Source: Hemibagrus wyckioides
Taxonomy: Eukaryota > Chordata > Actinopteri > Siluriformes > Bagridae
Direction: 5' to 3'
DNA length: 64,000 nucleotides
Assembly (NCBI RefSeq): GCF_019097595.1
Contig: NC_080717.1
Location: 4,211,501-4,275,500 of the forward strand
Shown: positions 1 through 12,108 of the stretch, in pieces
How positions within the stretch are numbered: position 1 is the stretch's first letter
How the letters are laid out: the number at the start of each line of letters is the position of its first letter
Program-made: the position numbers and the translations under genes
The notes under the pieces: generated by a model
Database searches by the model: none
Told to the model about the DNA's origin: nothing
Seen by the model: the letters and a program-made list of their open reading frames with translations, nothing else

Positions 1-491
1 GTTGTAGAAGTTGCATGGAATAGCTTCACACACACTAAGCTTATTATGTTTGGTGCATGAAATTTATTTAATAGTCTACAATGGCAAAATTTAAAAGTTT
101 TAAAAAAAAAAATGCATGATATAGTATTGTATGCATTCACTTATAGTGAGAATAAGTCAATAAATACGTGATAAATAAGTAACTAAACTGCACAAATTTA
201 TATATATAAATTATTATATCTCTGTTTCTGAAAGAATTCATCTTTCCTGTTTGGGTAATGTAAAATATGTTTGAAACGTGATTCAAAAGCTTTAGATTAA
301 TGTTTTAGAGAAAGGTTTGATAAATCTTTAATGAAATGGCATCTATATGTCTTCAGCAAAAGTAAATCATACAAATGAGGCCACAAAAAAAACAACAGTT
401 AAAAAATAGTGAATGTTTTGTTGCAATTCAATTTGAATCATTTTAATCTCATTGAAAAAATCAATCCTATAATTAAGAAATATACCACTTG
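1..491. other. 3' flank of NITR-like gene U1
   Basis: AT-rich DNA downstream (minus-strand sense) of the stop codon of U1. No open frame with recognisable protein similarity is seen, and the single plus-strand frame across the end is the antisense of the ITIM exon. It would hold the 3' UTR and polyadenylation site of U1; several tttatt (AATAAA on the minus strand) words occur but none can be chosen with confidence. Confidence 0.5.
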
Positions 492-2265
492 TTATGAAGC
501 ATTTACATTATATTTTATAGCTTTGTTCACATCGGAGTACACACACAGGGTATCCAGTGAAGTATCCTTTCTTCCAGCTTTGGCTTTCTTCTTAGAGAAT
601 TGTAAAGCTGCATAATTCAGTGTTTCCGTTTCAGATTCCTGGAAAAACAACAACAATAATAATAATAATAATAATAATAAATTCCAGCCCAAAGAATTAA
701 GAACACAATATGGGTAACTGCAACACCGTACATTCAAAGTACACACAACAAGAACATCATTAAAATAAAAGTTTGGGATTATTGTGTAAAACTGAATAAC
801 CTGACTATACAAATTATATAGTGAGCTTAATATCATCATGTGAACTTAATATCATCAATAGTGTATGAATGTAGCAGCATTTCACATACATAACAGGTAA
901 AAAAAAATATTAGCCAGACTCATGCACTAAAGGAGACATAACTACAGAAAAATATAATTACCCTTACAGTATACTGTATAATGGTATAAAATCAATCCTA
1001 TATGTTCATGCACACGTACCTGCCTCATTTCCACACAGTTTTCTGTAGAAGCATTTACTACAAATACAGGAACACACCTATTAGTCTTTTTTGACAGAAA
1101 TACAGTTAAATGTCTTTTGTTTTGTTTTGTTTTTTAATCAAATGGCAAAAGTACTTACATCTACAATTGTCATTTATTATTCTCCTCAGTATGTAATAAG
1201 TGAGACAGAAAATCAGAAGTGCGCACAAACCCAAAGCCGTTCCCAAACCGAACACTGTCCAATGTAGAGATCTGTTCATTTCTGATACTGTTATTTTACC
1301 AAATTATATTTATATTAGTACAAAATTTTTCTAGGCAAATAATTCTTATAAATTAATGGTAATTGCTTAATATTGTATTATGAGGCATCTTACCTGTTTT
1401 GTCTTGTGTGTTCATGTTAGTGTCGTTAGCAGTGGTTGGTTCACACACCACTGAATTATCACTCACAGCTGGTTTAGATGTTTCTGATTCTATAGTAAAA
1501 TTCTCACCTATAAACATTTATCATGAATCATGTATTAAAATTCTGTGTCTCTGTTGTTGAAGAAAACACAGTTGGCATTTAACTATTTCATTATTATTTT
1601 TTATTGCAGGTTGAACATGGTAAACGGTAATCAGACAAATGTCACTAAATTAAACCAGCAGCTTAATCATTTTTTAATGGAAATCCTACCTTTAATCTTT
1701 AAATAAGTTCCATCTGCAAACACAAGGTTGGGTCTCGTCACTGCACAGTAGTACATGGCTTCATCAGACTGAATGACGCTTAAAATTATCATTTTGCAGC
1801 AGTTTGAAGAACGTTCTATCCAATACCGAGACTTTTGGAATCCAGTGTGAAACACTGCTCCACCACTTTTAAATACTGATACTATAATCTGAGGTTTTTT
1901 TCTGTATGTTTGCTTAAACCAGACCATCAACCCAACTTCTTTATCTATAATACAACATCGTAGAATAGCCGAGTCTCTGATATTCACACTGAGCTCTTTA
2001 TCAGGCTGATAAACTGATGGGTCAGTGGATTGTGCAGTAACCCAGCGTCTACCAGGTTGGACTGAATCTAAAAATACAAATACATTAATGAGGTAATTAA
2101 TGTAATTCGGATAACTTTACTATAAAAATAATAGAAAGGACTTCTGCATACAGAGTAATCATTTCCATAAACCTTTAAAAATAAATCAAATAAGATGGGA
2201 ATAATTTGCTTAACATACTTACATATGGTGCTGAAGATCAAAATTAAAATCCATAAATCAGTCAT
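492..2265 (-). CDS. nitr: NITR-like inhibitory receptor U1 (six exons)
   Basis: Exons on the minus strand: 2223-2265 leader, 1690-2067 V, 1394-1507 stalk, 1159-1281 transmembrane, 1020-1057 short cytoplasmic, 492-638 ITIM. All have GT-AG borders and matching phases (1,1,1,1,0), giving 280 residues with no internal stop. The leader MTDLWILILIFSTI is hydrophobic. The V domain (about 15-140) has the first-strand CC, the WFKQ tryptophan and the SDEAMYYC motif, and ends in a J-like VFADGTYLKIK, where the usual FGDG glycine is alanine. The stalk has sequons NFT and NDT. A leucine-rich membrane helix follows, then ITIM LNYAAL (Tyr about 241) and CVYSDV (Tyr about 266). One V domain with a germline-fused J-like strand plus ITIM is the NITR pattern, which is known from fish NK-like receptors. 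Ligand and signalling (SHP phosphatase recruitment) are inferred. It differs from its sisters in the cytoplasmic start, ILRRIIND in place of ILRRRK. Confidence 0.85.
653..681. repeat. (AAT)n microsatellite near the ITIM-exon acceptor of U1
   Basis: About nine AAT units in the last intron of U1, 15 bp from the acceptor of exon 6. It sits at the same place as the longer repeats in U2, U6 and U7. Confidence 0.85.
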
Positions 2266-2342
2266 TTTTCATTTCTCATAAAATGTTAAGTGTATGTTTG
2301 TTATTTATCAACAGAATATGAATGTGCATGAAGCATGGTTTG

Positions 2343-2404
2343 AATTTATATTCATACTGCAGGCAGTCTGTACTGAACACGCCCAGAATATGATGTGATT
2401 GGTT
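2343..2404 (-). promoter_or_regulatory. Putative core promoter of U1
   Basis: Read on the minus strand, a CCAAT box (AACCAATC, 2397-2404) lies about 50 bp upstream of a TATA-like AATATAAATT (2343-2352), which is about 80 bp upstream of the U1 start codon. The block, including a GGGCGTG word between the two boxes, recurs upstream of every other unit, which is the main evidence for function. The transcription start is not determined. Confidence 0.5.
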
Positions 2405-3109
2405 GTAATAATAAAACAAAAAAGACAAGATATTCACATGGTCTTCTGATCTGCCTTCATCTACACCACATATTTCCATATATGGGTTTTGCACTTGAGA
2501 TTATGTGTGTAGTGAAGTTATGACAGAATGGAAAATGTGGGTTACTTTTAACCTGACATGGGCCTACACTCAGATGGTGTTGTTTATTTTAACTGTCCTT
2601 TGAATTCATCCTGTTTATCTGTCTGATACATAGATACCAACGTATTATGGAGTAATGCATGCTAGTTTATTTGAAAATAAACTAATAGTAGCATAACCAA
2701 AATGTAGATTATATATTAAATCACAGATTGTGGCCCCTCCTTGGACCCCCTCCCTCAGACGCCTAAAATATACTTCAAGACATCATCATGTGTGGACCAT
2801 GTCACCAAGCACCATCTGAACAAATTACTCAAACACATTTGGTGCATTTATCAAAACACAATATCACTCTTAGTATTCGCAAAACCCAGTGGCTGTAGAG
2901 AAGACAATCTTAAACTCATCCTTTTCCCAAATGTTCTGCCGTATGCTTATTCAATCTATAATGGCAATAGATGGCCTCAGACCCATGACCTTTCATGTTT
3001 ACAGTTACAGTTATGTCTGCCTGAGACCCTCTGGGTGTACCCTTCCATGGCAGAAGTCTGTTTTTTGGACATAAGTTAGATGATGAGTGTAGGAGGAGTT
3101 GTTTCTACA
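2405..3109. repeat. Duplicated intergenic segment upstream of U1
   Basis: No gene seen. The stretch from about 2480 to 3060 is a diverged copy of 9840-10450 and 24340-24760: all three share the attgtggcc and catcatgtgtgga / catcaccatgtgtgga landmarks in the same order. It is therefore part of the larger duplicated cluster unit and not a gene. A conserved ggaaaatgtgg word near 2530 also recurs upstream of the other units. Confidence 0.55.
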
Positions 3110-3294
3110 CTTACAACAACACAAAAAGTGGTTTTCATGGTGATGCCATAAAAAAAACCTTCCCCAAAGAACCTTTTAGTAAAGGGTTGTTTAAAGAACC
3201 CAATTTTTCTTAGTGCCACAAAGGACATTTTTACAGACTAAAAAACTTTTTTCCACTACAAAGAACCTTTTGCACAATGAAAACTTTCTATGGA
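3110..3294. mobile_element. Possible short MITE-like repeat
   Basis: This stretch carries repeated aaagaacctttt / aaagggttgttt words in both orientations and a gtgccaca core, the look of short hairpin repeats common in fish genomes. Its ends are not resolved, and it abuts the left end of the DIRS-like element. The family is not identified. Confidence 0.3.
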
Positions 3295-3913
3295 TGTTAT
3301 AGGTACTTCACAGAATGCTTCATTGAGGAAGTTGTGTCTGAAGCACACCAATTTAAAGGCTCGGATAGGACACGTGACAAAGGGATTACGTGCCAATATG
3401 GTAAGTCCATATAAGGGTATCTACATCACATTAGTACTGTAATGCTCATAGCGGTGGTTCGAGGACTCAAAAAACTCAGTGATAACACCAGAAGTGAAAA
3501 GCAGCCTGAACACAGGAGACAGAGGTTAGTGGAGGATTTTGGAATGTGGCTGAGACTCTCTCAAACAAATGATACTCACTCACCAGTTTCTTGGAGAATG
3601 AACCCAGAAACGGTATTGACAGCAGTTTGGGGCTGAGAACCGGAGAGTGAGAGCTGAGGGAATCCAAGATGGTGAACAGATGAGGACACCCAAAATGGCA
3701 GACAGGAGAGATAAGTAAACTGATGGCTAGGGTAACAGATAGGCAGGCAGAATACAGGAAGACAGATTTGGGCAGGCAGACAGGCAGACAGAATCCAGGT
3801 CTAATAATATGGGCAGGGGTCAGAACCAGGTATCAGACAGAACAGGCTTTCAGATAATAAACAGGGTCCAAGGCTTAATCCAGGAACCGTTCCAGAGTCA
3901 AATCAGGTTGTAC

Positions 3914-4525
3914 TCATGGCTGGCAGAGATCAGGCAGAAGATAGATCAGAAATATAGCAGGATTCAGAAGCTCACAAGATAACAGGTCAGGTTCAGGTAG
4001 TTGGAAGGTGTTGGCTCTCAGGCACAAAACACAATCTGGCAGAGAAACAGGCCCAGAGTAGCTGCTTATATAGGACACAGCAAAGGCTGATTCCATGGGC
4101 TCAAAGGGAGCTTCTAGCAGCCCCTCTAGGACCACAGAGAGGTCCCAGGATGGAAGCCATGGTCTGCAAGATGGCCTCAGCCACCTGGCACTGCACAGAA
4201 CACAAGAGACCAGATGGTGCCAAACAAAGGAGGCACCGAGGACAAGTTCATGGTTCACGGCAATGGTGGCCACATACACTTTTAAAGTAGATGGGGACAG
4301 GCCCTGAAAAAGGCAAGGCTGCAAGAACTCCAGCACTGTACTGACTGGGTAATGATCTGGGTCCTGACTGCGCTGACTGCACAAGAGGCAAAAAAGCCTC
4401 CACTTCACAGCATACAGCTTTCTAGTGAAAGGACCCCTAGCATTCAACAGAGTCTTCACTACCTCCAGTGAGAGGCCTGAGTCTAGGAACTGGTTCCCCT
4501 CAGGGGCCAGACCCAGAGCTTCCAC
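3914..4525 (-). pseudogene. DIRS tyrosine recombinase fragment
   Basis: An open stretch of 203 codons on the minus strand. The N-terminal half resembles the core-binding (SAM-like) part of DIRS1 recombinases: RKLYAVKWRLFCLLCSQR, then VSTVLEFLQ and SPSTLKVYVATIA. The later half drifts out of the family pattern and ends before the catalytic R-H-R-Y residues, so it is a relic with an indel. It belongs to DIRS-A and is not a host gene. Confidence 0.7.
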
Positions 4526-5485
4526 ATCAGAGAGGAACTCTTTCCTGACAGGAATCTCCTAAAGAGCACCATCTAGAAGGGAGACAAGGTCTGTGAACCA
4601 AACTCAAGTGGGCCAGTGAGGAGTCACTAAAAGAAGGTGGACTCAACTGTGGCACACTCTGGCTAGGACTTCTGTGAGGAGAGCAACTGGGGGAAAGGTG
4701 TACAGGCATAGCCTCAGCTACATCTGTACCAAAGCATCCAGGCTCAGAGGGGCTGGGAGAGAAAGGGATTACCACAGAGGACAGTGGGTCGACTCCTTGG
4801 AGGCAAACAGACACATTTCTGCACAGCCGAAAATCTGCCAGATGCTCCCCACCACCTGTGGAGGGAGACACCACTCCCTGGGCCTCAGCACCTGCCTCAA
4901 CAGGAAGTCTGCCCATGTATGTGCCCTTGTACGAAAATCGCTCTCAGCAAAAGAAACCTGGTCTCTGCCCCAAACAAAATCTGCTGCGCCAATCTGAACA
5001 GAGGGCACGAATGCCCTAATGATTAATAAAAGAAACTACTATAGTGCTGTCTGTGTGCACCAACACATAGTAGCCCCTGAGGTGAGGGAGAAAGTTTTTG
5101 AATGCTAGAAACATGGCCCTCATCTCCAGGCAATTTATTTGCCATGAGAGATGAGGGCCCTCCTAGAGACCCTGGGCAAAAGCAAGGTGTCTGTCGAAAG
5201 AGTCTTGCGATGATGACCCAAGGTCAGAAACCGAGGTTTTTTTCACATGAGTACAAAGCCCATGGCGCATAACCCTTCTGGCACTGAGGGGATGCCTGTG
5301 GGCATGAAAGCCCGCACCCCTGAACCCGAGATGGGACCACCATGAGGCCTCAGCCACAGAGAGGCTTTGGTCTAGTCAAATAGCTTTCACTGCTGACAGT
5401 ATGGAAGCCACTTGAGCAGGATACAGACATGCCTGCATCATGGTGGAATCCCAAGAAGGTGGTTCTTTGAGAAGGAAGTTTGGGC

Positions 5486-5731
5486 CTATATGGGCAAGCA
5501 CAGCATGTCGATGACTGGACCAGGATGAGCTAGTTGTCCACATAATTCAGTACACGGATGCCCTGAAGATGGCGACAGGGCTAGACGAAAAGGAAGAATA
5601 CAATACTGGTATGCTTCACCCTTGAAGACAAACCTGAGGAACTTCCTGTGTTCTGGCAGAATACCTACATAAAAATAGGCATCTTTGAGGTCTATCATCA
5701 CAAAACAGTCCTTAGACCTAATTTGGGACAC
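5486..5731 (-). pseudogene. DIRS reverse transcriptase fragment
   Basis: Eighty-one codons on the minus strand matching the start of the DIRS reverse transcriptase palm: QIRSKDCFVMIDLKDAYF, then ILPEHRKFLRF and a version of the LPFGLALSP motif. The frame breaks just after this, before the DD-containing box. Paralogous fragments occur at 40310-40594 and 57513-57821. Confidence 0.7.
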
Positions 5732-6026
5732 AATAAGTGAACATCTTTAGTGCACAGTTCAGAGCCTGCAGGTCCAAAATTAGATGCAGATTGGATGCAG
5801 CTCCCTGTCTTTCTTAGGAATGACAAAATACCGGCTATAAAACCTGAGTCTCAATCTGGTATGAGAACATGTTCTATGGCCTCTTTCCTCAGAAGTGAGA
5901 GAAGGTTCTCTTGGAAGAACATGGTTTAGTGTTTGCCAACAACAGTGCACAACACTCCCTAAAACAGAGGAGGATGGGTGGCAAACTGGATCCTGTACAC
6001 TTTTTCTATGATATCTACTGTAGGAC

Positions 6027-6698
6027 TCACTGAGAGACACCTGGCAGTTTCCATGCTGCAGGGTTGTCTAAAAGAGGTGTCAACGTCATGCTGAACTCCC
6101 TGGTGCCCTGAAACACTGACTTTGGCAGGCGCAGACCCGGGCAGGAACAGGGAGTGAGGGCGGACCCTATTGACCCCAGAGATGCCAGAGATGGCGGAGG
6201 TAGAGGAAACCGTCCTAGGAAGGATGCTTCTAGGAACCCTAGCCCATCAGGATTCCTTTTTGGCCCGCCTGGCAGAGATGACAGACCTAAGGTCCTGTCT
6301 CTCCTGATGGGCCTGGGCCTGAGCATGCTGGCTGGCCTCCCTAGACTTTGACTGGGGGCATGGGCCCCCACACTAGCCCTTCTTGTTGCTCTGAGTAAGC
6401 TGGGGGGGCAGGCGCAGCTGGAAGATGGCCCAGGACACTCACTGCAGCAAAGGATAAATTCCCTGTTCTGCCACCTCAACCTGTGAACCCCATGATCTAA
6501 GCTCCCATGCCACTTCAGTGGACCTGAGCCACAGAAGCAGAAGCGCAGAAGCTTGGCCGGAAAATACATCCAAGCGGGATCAGAGCGGAAACCTCTTGCA
6601 ATGCACACAGCCGGCTCCCTCATGCTCTTCTCCCAAACAAACAATGCAAAAAGCATGTGTGTCATCCTCCGTGATAAAACAGGGGCACAGATGCACAC
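6027..6698 (-). pseudogene. Putative gag-like region of DIRS-A
   Basis: An open stretch of 223 codons on the minus strand at the 5' end of the element, rich in proline, serine and arginine. No conserved motif is recognised; the assignment rests on its place between the right inverted repeat and the reverse transcriptase, where DIRS elements carry gag. Confidence 0.4.
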
Positions 6699-7016
6699 AC
6701 CTCTTAAAATTCTTACTCACCATAATATCTCTTTTTTTCTCTTAGTCTTTTAAATATCTTCTTTTTTCCTAGTCTAGACAGACAGAACAAACAATTGACA
6801 CACATAAACAGAGCGCTTCCTGAAGCCAAAGAAGCTAGAGTAATATGATGTAGATGCCCTTATATGGACTTATTGGTGCGTATTCCCTTTACCACGTGTC
6901 CTATCTGAGCCTTTAAATTGGCGTGTGTGCACACAGGGCTTCAGACACAAATTCCTCAATGAAGCGTTCCCATAGTGTCATTCATGACACAGCATTGAGG
7001 TCCCTCAAAAGGAAAC

Positions 7017-7929
7017 TAAAGCTTCTATCCATACGTCTCTTCTGCCTACTAGCATCTGTTGAGTGGTACTGCAGCATGTGAGCCACAACCAACAGACTCT
7101 CTAACAGTTTCTTCTTCACCCACCACCACCACTTATTTTTAAATGCTTTTTTAAACCTGTCTATGGAATAATTTTTATATACTACACTTATTTTATAATA
7201 TATAACTTCATTTAATTGGTATCATATATTTATAATAATATGGTGGTCAGATAAATTGTATGATCAAAGTTTTCATATGTGTATAGTGAGAAACCACCAA
7301 AAAAATTCTATAATTGATAAATAAATGTTTATTGAATGCAGTGTGAATTAGAAACCCCGGACTTCACAATCATTTTTATAGCTAAGTTGCTGGAATTATT
7401 CTTCTTTGTTGTCTGATGATTCACTACGGTGAAGTGTTCAGGGCACCAGATTCATGGAAAGAAACTAAACTGTAGAAGAAAGACAACAACAACAACCAAA
7501 AATCTTGATTAAAAGAGGATGGAAGGAAGTTTTCTCACAGACAACATCAGGTGCCCTTGTTGTATTTTTAGTGCTGATTTTAAAATCCACTGCTAAATTT
7601 AATCTCCACTGGTAAATTTTATATTTATAAACCATGATTTTTAGATTTCTTTCATTAGTGATGTAAATGTGAGCACAGAGGTGGGTGAAGAAAAACGAGC
7701 CCCATCCAGCTGTAGATTACAGCACCTTTTTTGAAAATACACCACGAAAATGGAAAATTACTTTTATTTAAATTCAGAAATATATTTATTTACATTTATT
7801 GTGTCTTTGGAAAAACAGAGTCATACAAATAAGGCCACAAAAAAGTCATACAAAAAATGGGTTTATTATGACACTTAAAATAAATTGTAGTGGGTGGGCA
7901 TACAAAAACACATTAAAACACCACTTGTG
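7017..7929. other. 3' flank of U2
   Basis: No gene seen. The first part (cttctgcctactagcatctg onward) matches the flanks at 13210 and 27070, so DIRS-A inserted into a segment shared between units. The region 7260-7560 is a diverged copy of the 3' flanks at 34480, 43490 and 52310. The U2 transcript end should lie close to 7900. Confidence 0.5.
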
Positions 7930-8079
7930 TTATGAAACATCTATGTTACATCTTACAGTTTTCTTCACATCGGAGTACACACACTCATCTGATGAGCCAG
8001 GTTTTCTTTTTTCAGCTTTGGCTTTCCTCTTGGAGAATTGCAAAGCTGCATAATTCAGTGATTCAGCTTCAAATTCCTA

Positions 8080-8155
<76 letters not shown>

Positions 8156-9635
8156 GAAAGAAGAAGTCCAGATCTCAGTAATAACTATACAATGTGGGTA
8201 ACTACATTATACACACTAACTACACAGAACAAGAAAACCATCAATAAAAGCTTGGGATTGTTGTGCAAATCTTCACAAACTCACTGTATAAATTATATCC
8301 AGAACATTATTAAAAAAAAGTATCTGAATGCATTTCAGCATTTCACATATAGGAATATTAGTAATGAGATTCATAATAAATTTAGAAAACATAGTGATAT
8401 CTATTGAAAGATATCTACAGAGTACATAATAGTGTAAAAGTCTGGGGGGTTTTTTGGGGTCCACATACCTGCCTTGTTCCTGGAGAATCTTCTAAAGAGG
8501 TGTTTTCTATGAACACAGAAGCACGTTTATTAGTGTTTTTCATAATAACAGTAACTATTATAATTATCTCATGACAAAACCACTTACTTTTATCACGTTT
8601 TCTTCTCCTCAGTATGTAATAAGTGAGACAGAAAATCAGAAGTGCGCACAAACCCAAAGCCGTTCCCAAACTGATCACTGTCCAATGTAGAGATCTGATC
8701 ATTTCTGATACTGTTATTTCACCACATTATATTTATATTCATAAATATCATGCTTTATGAATTAAGGATACTTAAGACTGCATTATGTGGCAGCTTACCT
8801 GATTTGTGTTGTGTGTTCGAGTTAGTGTTGTTTCCATGCGGTGTTGGTTCACACACCACTGAGTTATTCCACAAAGCAGTTTTAGATGTTTCTGATACAA
8901 TAGTAACATGCTCACCTATAAAAATTTATCATGATTTACTTACAAAAAGTTGTTTAAATGAAAATGAAAGTGAAAAATGAACGTTAATGATAATAAAGGA
9001 AAATATCACTACATAAAACCAGGAGCTTAAACATTTTAACTCAGAATCCTACCTTTAATTTTTAAATAAGTTCCATCTCCAAACACAATGTTGGGTCTTG
9101 TGAGTGCACAGTAGTACATGGCTTCATCGGACTGAATGATGTTTAAAATGATCATATTGAAGCAGTTTGAAGATCTTTCTATTTGGAAACGAGAGTTTTG
9201 GAATCCATTGTGAAACGCTTCTCCACTACTTTTAAATACTGTTACTATAATCTGAGGTTTTTTTCTGTTTGGTTGCTTAAACCAGACCATCAATCCAACT
9301 TCTTTTTCTAAAATACAACACTGCAGAGTAGCCGAGTCTCCGATATTCACACTGAGCTCTTTATCAGGCTGATAAACTGATGGGTCAGTGGCGGATTGTG
9401 CAGTAACCCAGTGTCTATCGGGTTGGACTGTAAGTAAAAAAACAAACAAAAAAAAAAAAACATTAATTTGGTAAAGAAAGTAATACAGATAACTTTACTG
9501 TAAAAATAATAGAAAGGACTTTTGCATGCAGTGTAATAATTGCCATAGACCTTTAAAAATACATCAAACTATAATTTGTTGAAAATACTTACACATGGTG
9601 CTGAATATCAAAATTAAAATCCATAAATCAGACAT
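7930..9635 (-). CDS. nitr: NITR-like inhibitory receptor U2 (six exons)
   Basis: Exons on the minus strand: 9593-9635 leader, 9053-9427 V, 8799-8915 stalk, 8588-8704 transmembrane, 8469-8506 short cytoplasmic, 7930-8076 ITIM. Phases agree throughout and give 278 residues. The V domain shows LQCC, VWFKQ, SDEAMYYCALTRP and the J-like VFGDGTYLKIKG. The stalk has sequons NNS and NNT. The membrane helix LGLCALLIFCLTYYIL is followed by RRRKRDK. The last exon has ITIM LNYAAL (Tyr about 239) and CVYSDV (Tyr about 264). The V acceptor differs from the sisters: TTACAG falls 6 nt further in, removing two residues at the mature N-terminus. A 76-bp AAT repeat lies immediately upstream of the ITIM-exon acceptor. 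Confidence 0.85.
8079..8154. repeat. (AAT)n microsatellite at the ITIM-exon acceptor of U2
   Basis: About 25 perfect AAT units. On the minus strand this is (ATT)n ending at the TTTAG acceptor of the last exon, so the repeat takes the place of the polypyrimidine tract. Repeats at the same position occur at 653-681, 35398-35443 and 44564-44628. Confidence 0.9.
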
Positions 9636-9709
9636 TTTCCATTTTCTCATTGTAAAGTGTTTGTTTGTTATTTATCAACAGTATATGAATGTGTGTAAAG
9701 CATGGTTTG

Positions 9710-9770
9710 AATTTATATTCATACTGCAGGTGGTCTGTACTGAACACGCCCAGAATATGATGTGATTGGT
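9710..9770 (-). promoter_or_regulatory. Putative core promoter of U2
   Basis: Minus-strand CCAAT box (ACCAATCA, 9763-9770) and TATA-like GAATATAAATT (about 9710-9720), spaced as in U1, 75-135 bp upstream of the start codon. The block is well conserved between units. Confidence 0.5.
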
Positions 9771-11287
9771 TGTAATCAAAGAACAAACAAGACAAGATGT
9801 TCACATGGTATTCTGATCTGCCTACATCTACACCACATATTTCCATATATGTGTATTGTTTTTGAGATATTATGACAAAGGTGATATGACAATGGAAAAT
9901 GTGGGTTATTTTTACACTGACTTGTGCCTACACTAACATGCTGTTTATTTTAACTGCCCTCTGAAGTCACCTTGTCTGTACAAAATCTTCCTTATTTAAT
10001 AACAGTCATTTGGGTCAGAGTACTGCATTTACATTAATCTTTCTGATACATAGATAGTACAGTATTATGGAGTAATGTATTTCAGTTTCAGTTTCTGAAA
10101 TGCAACCTCATTTGCACAACATCATTAAAAATACCAACTGTGTTCCAGTGTTTAAAGAATCACCAAAATATAGGTTATACTCTTAATCACTCCAGATTGT
10201 GGCCCATCCTTGGACACCCTCCGTCCCCCAAACTCCTAAAAGATTCCTCAAGACATCACCATGTGTGGAGCAAGGTCACTGAGCATCTGAATGAATTACT
10301 AAAACACACTTGATGCACTCATCCAAGCACACAGCATCACCAAATATTCATAAACCCTAGTGGCTGTTAGAAGACATTCCTTAGTTCATCCTTTTCCCAA
10401 ATGTTCTGCTGTTTGCTTATTCAATCGAACATGACAATAAATGGCCTGTCATTTAAAGTCAGTCATGCTAGAACATAGAAGAGTCTAGATGTCTCCTACC
10501 TTGTATCCTAAGAGATGGTGGGACCAGTCAAGCAGTGCTAGAAGATCTAAGGGAGTGGGCTGCAGTGTAAGAATGACAAGAGCTTTTACTTTATGAATGA
10601 AGAAGTAGTCAACAGATGCAAGTGATGTTTGAGTTTTAGAAGTACCCCTGACTAATGTTCTCCTAGTTCTACAGCAACAGAACACAATCCCAGGGTCTGT
10701 ATTGTGGGTGTTTGGTGGCACCTTGCTTGCTAAAGACCTCTGTCCAGATGATGGATCTCTGTTTGCCCGTTCTTCATTCCCATTGCTTCAGGGCTTTCTA
10801 TGAAAATTTATCCAAATGGAAACTGGAGACTGAGCAGCTCACTTGATTATCTTTGGGATAGCAGAATGTCTGGTTTAGTCAATGACAAAAACGCTCATTT
10901 TGAGGCTAGAGGTCAACCATCCAGCATCCACAGCCTGCTCTCAGACAGGAGGGGGACTGGGTCTCTATATATCTGCCCATGGTCCTTGTGTCTGCAAAAT
11001 ATGTAAAGATGTTATCCCAAGTCAGTCACATTTTGCTGTTAAATAAGTTAGCTATATCATGTTTAGAGATGTCACTTCCCAGTTGAATATGAGTACCAGG
11101 TCTTTCCAGCAGCTAGGAAGCTAGCATGTGTCCAACATACTCACACAGACATAGAAAAAGACATTTCTGTATTTCTCTGACATGTTCCTATTGGGACAGA
11201 TCGGTGTGGTCCACCAACCTAGACTCTGGCGTGGATGATTTTTTTCAAATTTCAGTCAGTGAAGTGTGTAATCGGTATGGAAATCAT
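9771..11287. repeat. Duplicated intergenic segment upstream of U2
   Basis: No gene recognised. From about 10000 to 11130 this is a diverged copy of 18960-19010 plus 24333-26345, and it keeps the empty sites of three insertions present in that copy: near 10068 (the pogo-like/Gypsy composite), near 10505 (an hAT) and at 11059-11072 (a SINE). Short open frames at 10485-10721 and 10800-11006 have no recognisable similarity and are not conserved intact in the copy. Confidence 0.6.
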
Positions 11288-12077
11288 CAGTGGTGGGCCG
11301 TCAGGGCCAGCAAGGTCTTCTCTGCTGGCCTAAACACCAGTGATCTGAATCACTGACTTGCATTTTAATATATTTAATATATTTTTCCATGAATGTGTAT
11401 TAAATTATTCCCAATAGTCTATTCTCTACATTTCATAGCTTTTCTCTTGGTTGCGCTGCTTCCAGTAGTGTATATTTATGATAAGAGTATTTATCCAATC
11501 ATATTTCAGCCAGTGGCTGACATCATGTGTCACCAGGGTGAAAAAAATCTGCCATAAGGCCTTCAGAATCAATAGTGCAGGCGCCCGTGGCTTAAAATAA
11601 GTGGCAATGAAATTGTTCCATTAACCAATCAGATTTCGAGTTGGCGTCACTGAGGCCATCTAGCAGGCGTACGATTACGTCAGCAATTTCCCGTCCTTTG
11701 ATTGGATAATTGGAGTAGTCAGAGGCAGCGACCCGCCCATATACAGTGTTTCTATATTCGCTGTGTCTCATTTCGGATACTGCGTCCTCTGGAGATTGCA
11801 GTTTGCTGCATACGGCATCAAGAATGTTTTTGTTTTTTTTTTGAGAAAAGTAACCGTAATAAAATTGACTACTCCATCTAATGCTGTGGCATCATTTAAG
11901 GGGGGTTCAGCCCCAAATGAGGGAATAATAGTAAAAAATAAATAAATAAATAAAATAAAATAAAATAAAGGTTTGACTAACAGGGTAGGATGGTAAACTT
12001 ATCACAGCATTCCACTGTATTGCATAGATGTGTATAACATTTGAGTACTGAACAAGCCAAATACGAGACTTTCTGAT

Positions 12078-12108
<31 letters not shown>

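Larger units (their letters stand above)
3295..7016 (-). mobile_element. DIRS-like tyrosine-recombinase retrotransposon, degraded (DIRS-A)
   Basis: Inverted terminal repeats: the left arm (about 3300-3435) matches the reverse complement of the right arm (about 6838-6980), sharing gcttcattgagga, ggacacgtg and tccatataagg words in order. Between them, on the minus strand, are a gag-like region (6027-6698), a reverse transcriptase fragment with the DIRS-type IDLKDAYF motif (5486-5731) and a tyrosine recombinase fragment (3914-4525) with the N-terminal RKLYAVKWRLF and SPSTLKVYVA motifs. Inverted ends plus RT plus recombinase define the DIRS order. Frames are broken by stops and the catalytic C-terminal half of the recombinase is not in one frame, so it is dead. 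It lies opposite in orientation to the other DIRS copies in the window. Confidence 0.8.

Noticed and set aside
6154..6753. Plus-strand frames at 6154, 6518 and 6553
   Set aside because: They are shadows of the DIRS-A gag-like region and its right inverted repeat.
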